Shown here: in pieces, positions 11,901 through 23,195 of the stretch
Layout: each line of letters begins with the position of its first letter
Numbering within the stretch: position 1 is the stretch's first letter
Origin: Cunninghamella blakesleeana
Lineage: Eukaryota > Mucoromycota > Mucoromycetes > Mucorales > Cunninghamellaceae
Reading direction: 5' to 3'
Assembly (NCBI GenBank): GCA_017871115.1
Contig: JAFCIZ010000010.1
Coordinates: 186,001 to 250,000, forward strand
DNA: 64,000 bases
Notes under the pieces: generated by a model
The model's database searches: none
Seen by the model: only the letters and a program-made list of their open reading frames with translations
What the model was told of the DNA's origin: nothing
Program-made: the position numbers and the translations under genes

Positions 11901-12927
11901 GACACGTTTATGTAGATGGAAAAAAAGTATTAAATTATGGTAAAGATATTAAAATATCCCGTGCCCAACAGGATACACCATTGCAATCTTTATACAATTC
12001 TTCTTCTCCTTCATCAGCAGTATCTATAAACAATCACCATGACGGTAATCCTAATGTGAATGATAACTCTGAATCTTTATTACTACAACAATTACAATTT
12101 AAACAGAAGAATAATACTAATAACAATTTTGGCATGGGTGAAGAAGACAAAGACGATACTGATACGTCTTCATTATCATCTTCTTACTCTACTTCTACTG
12201 ATGATGATACTTCTAACATACCTGGAGCAGATAGTCCTTATCAAGGTGTAGTTGCTGCTGCTCTTGGTGGTGTTACTGTAAGATAATAAGATAATAATAA
12301 TAAAAAATATCAATATAAACATTAAAATATTAAAATGTAATCATTAACAATACTTCTATATATATATATATATATATACAGGGATTTCGTATGAGAATGC
12401 TATTTCCATTTCAAAATGCCGCTTATCCTTCAAGGAATATTCAAGCTCCTCAAAAAACAATAACAGCACCTTCTACAACAAATGATAATGACTCTTCGAT
12501 CCAAAATGTGACAGATTTGAAAGAAAATGAAATAAAAATTGAAACTAACGATAATGATATCAATACAAATAGCAGTGAAACCAAGGAAAAAAGAAATAGA
12601 AGACGAACCGCTACTTTCGATGGTATAAAGCCTCAACAATCTAAAAATAATGATCACAACAATACCACTTTTTCATCATTAAATATAGTGAATCCTACCT
12701 CAACTATGAATGATGGCAATAACACAATTAGTTTAACCAATTGGAATGTCATATTATGGATCATTGTGATTTTATTATGTATTGTATGTGTTGTTACTTT
12801 ATTATTATTGCAACCTAGGTTAGTTACATTCGACCCACAAAGTCCGATTTATTCTCTAATTCGATTACCTTGGTTTAAAGGTTGGGAGCTTCATTTAGTT
12901 ATTAGCAAATCATCATCCTTAACTTAA
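5939..12927 (+). CDS. Giant triple START-like domain protein with C-terminal membrane anchor
   Basis: Eight exons: 5939-5955, 6056-6273, 6466-6559, 6649-8489, 8586-8679, 8780-10219, 10306-12277 and 12382-12927. They keep one frame through all seven introns and give 2073 residues. Three START-like lipid-binding regions are apparent. The first is at about 5-260 (from LQSAIDRFKDICSLTDW). The second is at about 645-865 (AYQYMDTLLHSDNW, then WDPMFEKGEFICSV, ending near PTSAYQFFKKHG). The third is at about 1088-1360 (YVIYKASKVIEKYSTEEV, ending near PLPYLIYPLPAAG). They are separated by Ser/Thr/Asn-rich linkers, including a block with repeated SSS/TTT at about 1590-1640. A single hydrophobic segment (about 2011-2035, NWNVILWIIVILLCIVCVV) lies 38 residues from the end and should anchor the protein in a membrane, probably the ER. 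This suggests non-vesicular lipid transfer at membrane contact sites (inference). The first domain is the most divergent and least certain. Confidence 0.75.
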
Positions 12928-13575
12928 TTATATATATATAAATATATATATTGTATTATAATTTATTATATTTATTAATAAAGAATGTAAATATTGGATA
13001 TAATAATAATAATAAGAAACACCAATTTATAGTTTTTAAAACTTAACTGCATCCTCATATTTACAAATTATTTAAATGTTTATTTAAATGTCTAAATATT
13101 TAAATAAAGCATTAAAGCAATAGGAAAAAAACTAAACACTTTGCCTTTTAGGGGCTAAATACTTGAGAGCATAGTAAAATAGAAATTGCTATAGTTTTTG
13201 GAGCGAGAGACTCGCTTCAAAAATTGCACAAAACATTTGTTACTTATTTACGATTCCACTGCAAATTGTGGGACAAAACTAGAACTATATTTATTTTATA
13301 TTTCCAATTGCTTTACATTTAAAATGGGTTTTATTTTTAAATTTGACTGTTCTTTTATATTTTCACGTATATGGCACTCTCTTCCCTTGAAAAATCATTT
13401 AGCACCATTATTTTATTACCCAATAGCATGAAAACTAAACTTAAAAATAGTGTATTTTTAAACTCGCAATTTTTTTAAAAAATTAGGTCAGATTTTTCTT
13501 ATAATCCTCATTTTTCACTTTCTTTTTCTTTTATCTTTTTTAAAAATAAGATTATTTTTTTAATACAATAAAGAA
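12928..13575. other. Gap START protein to DsbA-like gene
   Basis: 648 AT-rich bases. A 77-codon open frame at 13198-13431 has no recognisable motif, and I do not treat it as a gene. Pyrimidine-rich DNA at 13495-13545 probably marks the promoter of the next gene. Confidence 0.5.
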
Positions 13576-13969
13576 ATGGCTTTAGCACCTCAATATATTG
13601 GTACTATTAATAATAATATTACAATAAAAATAAAAAAATAAGTATTTATTTAATGATACTAATTAAATATATAAATATATTATATTTAGGTCATCGCATT
13701 GGCGCGTCCACTGCACCTTATATCCTTGAAGCTTACTTAGATTACGTGGTAAATATAAAAAAAGGAATAAATAAATGTTATTCATTTTAAAATCAATATT
13801 CTTAATTAGCGTATTTCTTTTTTTTCTTTTTTTTTGTTGCATATTATCAAAGTGCCCATTTTCTGCTAAGATTTATAAAAAGCTTCGTAATGTAAGTGAA
13901 TAAAGAAAATGAAGATAAATAAAATAAAATAAAAACGACTATCATTAGATAGAATATTTAATTATATTT

Positions 13970-14014
<45 letters not shown>

Positions 14015-14500
14015 TATTAGGAAGTGATCCCTTGGTTAGATAGTGCTCACCCCAATAAGGTTCAATTTATATTTAGACAACAAGTTCAACCTTGGCACGC
14101 CAGTTCTACCTTGGTCCATGAAGCCGCTTTAGCTGTTGAAAAATTATCTCCTAATGATTTCTTTACTTTTAGTGATCAACTCTTTGCCCATCAACAAGAT
14201 TACTTTGACGAAAGTGTGGAATTAAAATCTCGTCGTCAACTAGTCGAACAAATTGCCGATTTGATTGTATCGACAACATCCATTAAAAATAAACAAGACG
14301 TGTTGGATTTATTGGTAAATGATACCCCAGAAAACAAAGGCAATCAAATTACAAATGACTTAAAGGTCCAAATCCGTCTTGCTAGACAAAATAGCATTCA
14401 TGTTAGTCCTACTGTAACTTGGAATGGTATTATTGACAATTCCGTATCCTCAGGTTGGGATTTAAATCAATGGCAACAATATATTCAATCTAAACTTTAA
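13576..14500 (+). CDS. DsbA-like thioredoxin-fold protein with CPFS active-site motif
   Basis: Four exons, 13576-13600, 13690-13748, 13853-13891 and 14021-14500, give 200 residues. The spliced N-terminus (MALAPQYIGHRIGAST) leads to a beta strand (YILEAYLDYV), the motif C-P-F-S at about 29-32 and a helix SAKIYKKLRN. Next comes an insertion of helices (PWHASSTLVHEAALAVEKL), and the C-terminal part has VSPTVTWNGI, where the cis-proline of thioredoxin folds is expected (SPT). This is the layout of the thioredoxin_4/DsbA-like family. The second active-site cysteine is replaced by serine, so a disulfide oxidase role is doubtful, while a reductase or glutathione-linked role remains possible. No signal peptide is present, so it is probably cytosolic. 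A (TAA)n tract at 13977-14013 immediately precedes the last acceptor. It is convergent with the cyclophilin gene. Confidence 0.7.
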
Positions 14501-14656
14501 ATAATAACAATAATAATAGTCCAATGCAATATTGATTATACATGTTTAAATGTTTATTCTTTTTTTATTGTTTTTTATTTTTTTATTTTTAAAATAATGA
14601 AAATGACAATACATATATCAAATAAATAAATCTCTACTATTTTTTTAAATAAATGT

Positions 14657-16241
14657 TTAACCAAAGAGTTTAGAGAAAGCTTGTTTTTGTTTTTGTTTTT
14701 TTAATTGGACTTTTTGTTTAAGAGATTGTAATTCGCGTTTGATGGCAGCATCTGAAGCATCGCGAGCAGCAGCTTTTTCTAAATCATCAATAGCACTTTC
14801 TTCATCCTTTAACATAGCTTTAGCAAGACCACGACGGAAATAAGCCTTAGTGATATCAGCAGGTTTCAATAAACTTTCGTCATAATCCAAAACTATGGTA
14901 GTAGCGGTAACGGAATCCTTTGGACGATTCAATTTGAGACCACACATAGCTTTATTTAAATAACAAGGGATTTTCACAGCAGCAAATTTAGCAGGTAAAT
15001 CTTTAGGATCTTGATCATCAAAAGCTGGCTTTTCATTAAGGTAACGAATGGCTTTATCATATTTTTTGAATGCAAGTTCATAATCAGCTTTTTTGAAATA
15101 GTCATTCCCAATGGCTTTTAATTTTGTAGCAATATCTAAAAGTTGATCATTAGGAATACCATCTGGGTTTTCATCTTCAGGGAAATCCTCATATTTATCA
15201 CCATCGGCAGGAACAGGGACACCATCATCTTCACCTTCAGCAAGTTCACCACAATTAGCAATGATCACATCTTGTAATGGTTTATCACTAGAAGTAGGTT
15301 GGTTTTCAATCATACGTACAACACCTTTACCCTTTAATACTTTACCAAAGACGACGTGTTTATTATCTAAATGAGGGGTGTTAACTGTGGTAATAAAGAA
15401 CTGACTTCCATTTGTATTTGCACCAGCATTGGCCATAGATAATAAGAAGGGCTGTTCATGTTTTAATTCGAAATTTTCATCTTCAAATTTTTCTCCATAA
15501 ATACTTTCTCCTCCTGTTCCATTTCCATTTGTAAAATCACCACCTTGGCACATAAAGTTCTATTTATATGAATATTTAGAAAATGCGTGCGTATGTTAGT
15601 ATTTATTTATTTTTTAAAAAAAAATCAATACATCAGCATTTTTTTCTTTTTTCATTCTTGGATCCGTAATTATTTTATTTTTATTTTTGTTATTGTTATT
15701 ATTGTTATTATTGTTATTATTTTACCTTAATCACACGATGGAAAGAGCTTCCTTTATAAGTTAAAGGTTTACCAGCTTGTCCAACACCCTTTTCACCTAC
15801 AAAATATATAAATATATTGGCAGAACTAAAAGTTAGTATAGATATTTTTAATTATTATTTTTACTATGATCGTTTTTAAAGAAAAATTGAAAAATAAAGC
15901 GCGAATATCACTTATTTACCTGTACACAAGGCACGAAAGTTTTCAGCAGTTTTAGGTACAACATCAGCAAACTATATGAATATACGTGTATATGTAAAAA
16001 TGAATATTAAAAATATATATTATAAAACAGCCCATATTTCAATTTTTTATCTTTTTCTATTTCTTATTTTTATATGTTACCAATTCAAACACAATGCGAC
16101 CTTCAGGTTTGCCACCAATGGTAATATCAAAATAACTAAAATAAAATAAAAGTAAATATAATATTAAAAAAAATATAACATATTATTTTATTTTGTTTTT
16201 AAAAAATTGAAATGGAGTACTTACACACGTGGATTAGGCAT
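14657..16241 (-). CDS. Cyclophilin-40-type peptidyl-prolyl isomerase with TPR domain
   Basis: Five exons on minus: 16225-16241, 16081-16135, 15920-15971, 15726-15796 and 14657-15559. They join in frame to 365 residues, starting [14 protein letters not shown]. The cyclophilin domain (about 1-175) has the catalytic [15 protein letters not shown] segment, GSQFFIT and [12 protein letters not shown]. Histidine stands where CypA has the cyclosporin-contacting tryptophan, as in other Cyp40 proteins. The acidic linker is followed by TPR repeats (about 215-350, with [20 protein letters not shown] and [16 protein letters not shown]) that bind the C-terminus of Hsp90. Yeast homologues are Cpr6 and Cpr7. 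The protein is a cytosolic Hsp90 co-chaperone. Only 17 coding bases sit in exon 1. Confidence 0.93.
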
Positions 16242-16743
16242 TATAACTTAGTACTCTTTTAAAAATTAAAATAATAAAACTTATTAAATAAAGAAGAAAA
16301 AGAAAAAGTTGTAAAGAGAAAGAGGAGGAATTTATCTAAATTTTCAGAGAAAGTTCGAGATAAAATTAGGACGTCAAAAAAAAAACTGAATTTAAATTTA
16401 AATATATACTTTTGACTGTTTGTCTGACCATTAATAAAATCTTTAGCATAATCGTTCCATGTTTGGTCTTTTTTTAAAAAAATTTCATTTTTATTTACAG
16501 ATAAGTTACAAGTTATAGAGGAATGATCAAAAAAAAAAGGAAAAAATAATAATGGTAGTAGTAATAATATGTGATAATAATGATAATGATATTAAATAAA
16601 TAAATAAAATAATAATAAGCGAATAAAATAAAATAAAAAATAAAAAATAGTATAATCTTATCTAATAGTCGAACATGTATATATTGCGAGTGTGTTTTTC
16701 TTCCTCATGTTATAATCTTTTCTCTCTTTTTTTTTTTTTTTTT
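16242..16743. other. Gap between cyclophilin-40 start and ADE5,7 stop
   Basis: 502 AT-rich bases between two minus-strand genes. They should hold the cyclophilin promoter (pyrimidine/purine-rich block at about 16290-16330) and the ADE5,7 3' untranslated region (T-run just below 16744). No extra gene was seen. Confidence 0.5.
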
Positions 16744-19557
16744 TTACCAAGCATCAGTATTATAAACATCAACTTCTTTGCCATCTAAATCAGATTTAGC
16801 AACAACTTTACCAATAGTGTAAACCTTTTCACCAACTTGTTCTAAAAGTTGTGTAACAGTAGCAGCATTTTCAGGTTCAACAACAAGGATCATACCAATA
16901 CCACAATTGAAAGTACGAGACATTTCATAAGCAGATAATTGACCAGCTTGTTTAAGCCATTTAAAGATAGGAGGGAAAGGATAAGAACTAGCATCTAAAG
17001 AAACAGAAAGATGTTCAGGCATGACACGAGGAATATTATCCAAGAAACCACCACCTGTAATATGAGCTAACCCTTTCACAAGATCTTTGGCAAGAACAGG
17101 TAATAATTGTTTTACGTAAATACGAGTAGGTGTTAAAAGAGCTTCACCAAGTGTTTTTGTATTATCCCAAGGACAAGGGGTGAAATAAGTTAATCCAGGT
17201 TGAGATTCAACAATTTTGCGAACTAAAGAGAAACCATTGGAATGAACACCTGAAGAAGCTAAACCAAGAATAAGATCATTGGGCTTCATATCTTGCATAC
17301 GAGGTAAAATCTTATGACGTTCAACAGCACCAACAGTAAATCCAGCGCCATCATAGTCACCTAAAGCATACAATCCGGGCATTTCAGCTGTTTCTCCACC
17401 AATCAAAGCACACCCAGATTGAATACATCCTTCAGCTACACCAGCGACGAAATCTTTACCTACATCCACTTCTAATTTACCACATGCGAAATAATCTAAA
17501 AAGTATAAAGGTTCAGCACCTTGAACAACAAGATCGTTGACATTCATAGCAACTAAATCGATACCAACAGTGTTGTGAATTTTACAATCTTGAGCAATCT
17601 TAAGTTTGGTACCAATACCATCTGTAGCAGAAACAAGAATAGGATCAACAAACCCAGCAGCCTTCAAATCAAATAATCCACCAAATCCACCAATATCGGA
17701 ATCGGCACCTACACGACGAGTAGCTTTGACAAGAGGTTTGATTTTTTGAACTAACAAATTACCAGCATCAATGTCGACACCAGCTGAAGCATAAGTAATA
17801 CCGCCACTGGTTGTATTTTTTTCATCAGCATGTTTAAAGGCACGATGAGCAATATCATTTCTATAATACATTTGATCAAAATGAATAGATTTCACACCTC
17901 TATAAGATAAATCTACAGCTTCTCTTAAAGTAGAAGCTACAGCAGAGACTGCAAGAACACGACCACCAGAAGTAATTAAAGTTTGTTCTTTATCTAAAGA
18001 AGTACCAGCATGGAAGACAGAAATATTAGGATCAGGTAAAACGGAAGGAATGGTAATAGGTAAACCTTTAGGATAATTGCCAGGATAACCACCAGAAGCA
18101 ATGATTACTGTAGCAGCATAAGCTTGTTTGACAGTAATAGAAATAGCATCCAAGCGACCTTCTACACAAGCCAACATAATTTCTGCCAAATCCGTATCAT
18201 CAGAAAGTAAAGGCAAAACTACCTCAGTTTCAGGATCGCCAAAACGAACGTTGTATTCCAATACTTTTGGACCTGATGCAGTTAACATTAAACCAGTGAA
18301 AAGCATACCGACAAAAGGGAATCCATCACGGCGCATTCCATCAATGGTTGGTTGTAAAATAGTACGTTTGACTTGAGCAATTAATTCTTTGGTACCAATA
18401 GGAGTAGGACAATAACAACCCATACCACCAGTATTAGGTCCTAAATCACCATCCAAAGCACGTTTGTGATCTTGAGCAGGAGGTAAAGGAATAATAGTAT
18501 AACCGTCTGAAAAGGCTAAAATAGATAACTCTTCCCCTTCTAAATATTCTTCGATAACCACTTCATCACCAGCGCTACCAAATTCTTTATCCAACATGAT
18601 TGATTTTAATCCATCAATAGCTTCTTCCTTTGTAGTAGGTAATAAGACACCTTTACCAGCAGCTAATCCAGATGCTTTTAAAACCACTTGATGATTAACG
18701 GATTCAACATAGGCCTTGGCTTTTTCAAAATCGGTAAAGTTTTCATAGGCAGCTGTAGGAATATTATGTTTTTTCATAAAATCTTTGGAGAAAGTCTTTG
18801 AACCTTCCATGGCAGCAGCTTTCTTGGATGGGCCAAAACATGGGATACCAACCTTTTTAAATACTTCTTGAATACCTTCAACAATAGGTTGTTCAGGACC
18901 AGGTATAACAAGGTTGACCTAGTGGTTGATAAAAAGTATATACATATATAGGTATGTGTTGGAAAAATAGATAAATCATATATATATATATATTGTACTT
19001 TTTTTTTGTACTTTTTTTATATGAATATATATAAATATATATAATTATATAATATGTTTTATATTATTTACATTATTTTTAACTGCAAACTCGGTTAATT
19101 GAGGAAAATCACTAACACCAATAGGGATATTAGTTACTTTATCACCAAGTGCTGTTCCTCCATTACCTATTCAAATAGAAATAAATATTTTTTGATTTTT
19201 TTAGTGTAAACTGTTAACCTTATATACGAACTATCCTGTATTATATTATGTTGTATTATTTTATTTAATATTTATTATTACCAGGAGCAACAAAGATATG
19301 ATTTACTTTATTAGATAAAGAAAGTCTCCAAGCAATAGCATGTTCACGACCACCAGAACCAACAAGTAAAATAGTGAGTTTGTCTAAAAAAAAAAAAAAT
19401 ACACATATATTCATAAGTTTCGCGTAAACCCATATCATTTATTTTTGCAAACAAAAAAAAATAAAATAAAATAATGCAACCAACTATTTTATATATATTA
19501 TATTTATATATCAATTAATATTGACTCTATTTTTATTTATCAATTACCAGTTGACAT
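16744..19557 (-). CDS. ADE5,7: Bifunctional phosphoribosylamine-glycine ligase / phosphoribosylformylglycinamidine cyclo-ligase (GARS-AIRS)
   Basis: Four exons on minus: 19548-19557, 19282-19383, 19072-19166 and 16744-18918. They give 793 residues, close to the 802 of yeast Ade5,7. The GARS half begins [18 protein letters not shown] and continues with [12 protein letters not shown]. It contains an ATP-grasp domain ([42 protein letters not shown]). The AIRS half (from about residue 440) shows [25 protein letters not shown] and [14 protein letters not shown]. Together the halves catalyse steps 2 and 5 of de novo purine (IMP) synthesis in the cytosol. The start codon lies in a 10-base first exon (ATG TCA ACT G), but it is supported because it restores frame and the GXGGREHA nucleotide-binding loop. 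Confidence 0.96.
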
Positions 19558-19896
19558 GATATAACCTTTTCTTTTTTTTTTTTTTAAAGTTAAAAGAAAA
19601 AAGAAGGAAAATAAAAAATGCAAAATTATTTTTATTTTAAGTTTGAGTCATTAAACGAAATCTCAGCCACCCCGTCGTTTGAAAAACAGCGGAGTGGATA
19701 TTCCTTTTTTGGATTTCTGAGATTAAACAATACGAAAAAGCTATAAATCTTATCTAAATTTGATCTACTTCTAGATTCATATTTTGACATATATCTCTTT
19801 TTTTTCTAAATGCGTATACTTAAAATTATTTTATTTATTTAAATATAAATATAAGCATCAAGTTTTTCTTTTTTGAAAAATAAATAAATAAATAAA
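19558..19896. other. ADE5,7 promoter region
   Basis: 339 bases between the ADE5,7 start and the stop of the NlpC/P60 gene, both on minus. It contains a GC-richer patch (about 19665-19695) that stands out from its surroundings. No known factor site was identified with confidence. Confidence 0.45.
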
Positions 19897-20783
19897 TTAA
19901 AAACGAACAACATAAGGAGATCGATTTTCGTGTCTTATAGGATGGCGTCCAACAGGAACAGAGTGATCTTTAGCTTCTATCATTTCATTTTCGTTAGCAT
20001 AAATAGCAACATGAGCATTACATTTATCTTCATCAGTACCATAAAAGATTAAATCACCAGGTTGAGCTTTTTCAAAAGGAATTTTTGTTCCTCTGCCGTC
20101 ATTAAACTGATGGCAAGTGTAATGAACCAAACTGATTTTTTTGATTTGATAAATAGCATATTTAGTTAATCCACTACAGTCAAAACCTTTGGTGTTTCTA
20201 TCATCATAACCACTAGGAGAACAGCAAATACCAAAGGATGGTCCATCGTTATCTCCTCCTCCCCAACTATTTTCAAAAAAAAAAAAAAAGATCAAAATAA
20301 CCACATTAATATGTTATTATTATTATTCGAATTATTTAAAAAAATAAAATTTCCTTAAATTTAGAATCACTGAAAGAATTACCTATAAACTTGTCCTTTT
20401 TGGGATTCGGCCTTTGTAACAATATCTTTATTGTCGCCAGTATGGTAAACTCCGTCGTTCGTTTTACAGCGAGGATACTTGGAAGAAAAACCTTCAACAC
20501 CTGTTTTAATATAAACATCAGGAAGATAGTATTTGCCATCAAAATCCCACACTGGAGAACCATTGATTGTTTCACCACTAACTTGGCATTGGATTTTAAT
20601 ACAATCACCATTCTTATAAACATCTGTGGTACGCTTTGCATTATTACTAGGGATATCTCTTCCATCCAAATCAGATTTGGCCGTTGCTTCACAAGCTAAC
20701 GGTTCGGTAGGAACAGCATAAACACTTTGGATCATAACGAATGCAAAGGATAACTTTGCAATTTGCTTTAAATTCAACATCAT
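19897..20783 (-). CDS. Secreted NlpC/P60 family cysteine peptidase
   Basis: Two exons on minus, 20383-20783 and 19897-20266, give 256 residues. The first 23 or so residues are a signal peptide (FAFVMIQSVYA, cut before VPTEP). An N-terminal cysteine-containing domain of about 100 residues (YKNGDCIKIQCQVSGE...) resembles a bacterial SH3-like cell-wall-binding fold. The NlpC/P60 domain follows with the nucleophile in FDCSGL (C164), QPGDLIFYG, and the catalytic histidine in AHVAIY (H219). Bacterial members cut D-glutamyl-diamino acid bonds in peptidoglycan. Because fungi have no peptidoglycan, a secreted copy suggests action on bacteria, and horizontal acquisition is plausible (inference). The intron interrupts the start of the catalytic domain, so the gene is adapted to eukaryotic expression. 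Confidence 0.88.
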
Positions 20784-21899
20784 TCTTGTTAAATATATAT
20801 AATTAAATAACTAAAAAAAAAAAAAGAAAAAGAAAGAAAGATAGAAATATGAATTTTTTAATATAATTTATATAATAAATGAACTCAGCCATTTTTCTGC
20901 AATTTTGTTTAGCTTTTTATAGTCTACTTTCATTTTAATACTTTTATTATTAATTTTATTATTATTATTATTATTATTGTACTGTTCGGTTTTGTACTCA
21001 TTGTGTATCTATAATATTATATAATACTATATACCCTTTCGTTTTCTTACTTTTAAGTATAAACCCGCCTCACTTTAATAAACGTAATTATTTCTACACC
21101 AACTTATATTAGTAATAAGTGATCACCCACAGCCACAAATATTAATACGATGGTAACACGTTAATAGGGTAGTAAATTTATAAATGCAATCAAACTTTCC
21201 CCTTTTTGCCAATTCATTTCATATGTATACGCATTAGAGTAAATAATATATTTAGTTTTATTAAAACAACCATTATTATAATCACAAAAAATAGAAGAAT
21301 ATAATATTTCAAGGTTATTTTTTTGAAAAAAAAAAAAAAAAAAAAAAAAAAAACCAGGGACGATTATTTTCTTAAAAATAAGAGTTGAAAACTTTAAACC
21401 TTATTATTACCATTATTATGGTAACCTGCTCGATCATAATTTTTTTAAAAAAAACAAATGTGCGTAGATCTCTAAAATCCAAAATGATCATTATTTACCA
21501 TAATCAGGTAATAGCTATTCATTACGCCACCAATAATAACGATATATTTTATTTATTTTTAAAAAAAAATGCATTTTAAGACATACTCTATGTATAAAAA
21601 AGATTCCAGCTAGAAACTTATTCTTACTAATACTATGCACTTGCATATTAATTATTATCTTTTTAAAAAAACAAACTCCTCATTTTCTTATTATATAATA
21701 GTTTATTTTTTATTTTTTTCGATTGAATACTTTATATAGCAAATGTTTTAAACATTTTCTTCCTTTTTTTTTATTATGCAATATATATTAGTATAGGATG
21801 AAATGGAATTAAATATTAAAAAAGTTTTTATTATTATAATTATTATTATTATTAAATATTATGATTATAAGTTATTATTTTTTTTCGTCTCTAAAATAA
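20784..21899. other. Gap NlpC/P60 promoter to GNAT gene
   Basis: About 1.1 kb of AT-rich DNA with a purine-rich block at 20815-20840 next to the NlpC/P60 start and a 28-base A-run at 21326-21353. Open frames here are short and show no motif. No RNA gene was recognised. Confidence 0.5.
21326..21353. repeat. Poly-A tract
   Basis: An uninterrupted run of about 28 adenines in the gap between the GNAT and NlpC/P60 genes. It may be a simple slippage tract. Confidence 0.8.
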
Positions 21900-22856
21900 T
21901 CATTTTCTTTGAGTGAATTTACTATTTACATGATTTTTATTTTTTTCAATCCAGGTATCTACAGAGCATCGCCAAATACATTCATAAGAACCAAACCAAC
22001 CCAATTTTTTTTTAGATACCAATTTAAAACCATGTCGTTTTTCTAAAATTTGCTCAGCAGCCATTTCTACTTCATTGGTAATAGCATAAACATCGGTTAA
22101 ACCAGATTCATGAGCCCAAGTCATAGCACGATGAATAAGTAAAGAAGATAATCCACATCGTTGATATTCATTAGCAATAGCCCAACGAACAATGGTAGCG
22201 GTTTGAGGAGGTTGAGAAGGAATGATTTCTTTCTTTCCTTGTTCTTTTTGATTAGATGAAGAGAGAGGTAAACCAAGAGCTATCAAGACCTGCTTCCAAA
22301 TAGGTAAAATAGAAGGCCGCTGGTCATAAATTGGGGATGGAGAAGAAGGAGCTAAACCCAACATACCACATATATCTTCACCAGCTAATAATACCCAAAA
22401 GTGTCCAGTAGGCTCTTTATTATCATTACCTTCTTCTGGTTGTTGTAAATAAACATTATCGATATTGTCAAGATCATTTTTTAAGCCTTGTTCCACTTTA
22501 TCTACCATTTCAAATCGTTCTGTTATAATAAACATGGAAGAGAATGCAATTACGGCCCAAAGAAAAGTAAAGATAACTTTTATAATGGTTAACCAATGAC
22601 TAGATTCTTTTATCAAACCAAATTGATGAACAAGTAAAGCCGGAATAAGTAACATAATACCACTATATCCTGCAAACCAAATAACCCAAGTACTGATACT
22701 CCATAGCTTTCTACGTACACCTTCTGGTACCAAGGCAAACATGGTGGTTGTATATAAATGTTGAACCGCTTCTATATCTGTAGGTCGTACTGTTCGAAGC
22801 ATAATTTTTGGACTATTATCACTCGCTTCTGCTTTTTTTGCTGAACCTGTAGACAT
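21900..22856 (-). CDS. Membrane-anchored GNAT N-acetyltransferase
   Basis: A single exon of 318 residues. The N-terminal part starts like a GNAT domain (IMLRTVRPTDIEAVQHLY). It is then interrupted by two hydrophobic segments (about 50-72, with WVIWFAGYSGIMLLIPALLV, and about 86-110, with VIFTFLWAVIAFSSMFII). The acetyl-CoA binding half follows, with the Q/R-x-x-G-x motif in NEYQRCGLSSLLIHRAM and a late EKRHGFKLVSKK segment. The arrangement of a membrane hairpin inside the acetyltransferase fold resembles the NAT8/camello group, which works at the ER. The substrate cannot be deduced. It is tandem with the syntaxin-8-like gene upstream. Confidence 0.72.
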   Translation of the reverse strand: MSTGSAKKAEASDNSPKIMLRTVRPTDIEAVQHLYTTTMFALVPEGVRRKLWSISTWVIWFAGYSGIMLLIPALLVHQFGLIKESSHWLTIIKVIFTFLWAVIAFSSMFIITERFEMVDKVEQGLKNDLDNIDNVYLQQPEEGNDNKEPTGHFWVLLAGEDICGMLGLAPSSPSPIYDQRPSILPIWKQVLIALGLPLSSSNQKEQGKKEIIPSQPPQTATIVRWAIANEYQRCGLSSLLIHRAMTWAHESGLTDVYAITNEVEMAAEQILEKRHGFKLVSKKKLGWFGSYECIWRCSVDTWIEKNKNHVNSKFTQRK

Positions 22857-23195
22857 TTTTGATGATTACTTTTTCAATATATATATATATATATATAAAT
22901 AAATAATAATAAAGTTAAAAGAAGGATAAGAAAAAAAAATATTTGAAGTAAACAATTTTTTTTAAAAAAAACGGCGGACTAAAAAAATTTTAAACATAAT
23001 TTATATTACTGTGTGTGCTTGTGATCAAATTAAAGTTTGAAGTTAATGTTTACGTTATTACTATAAAGTAAAGAATAAATAAAAGAACATTATAATAATA
23101 CAAATATATTCATTATTATAATAAAACAAATATAATGAATACAATAACGGATAGTAATATTAACGCGCTTAGGATGAATACGAATGAATATTTAT
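22857..23195. other. GNAT promoter region
   Basis: 339 bases between the GNAT start and the SNARE stop. A (TA)n run at 22880-22898 lies just upstream of the GNAT start. No gene was seen. Confidence 0.45.

Noticed and set aside
13198..13431. 77-codon plus-strand frame in the gap before the DsbA-like gene
   Set aside because: No motif, AT-rich codons typical of noncoding DNA, no splice partners found.
20391..20699. Plus-strand 102-codon frame
   Set aside because: Antisense to exon 1 of the NlpC/P60 gene, which has a signal peptide and domain support.
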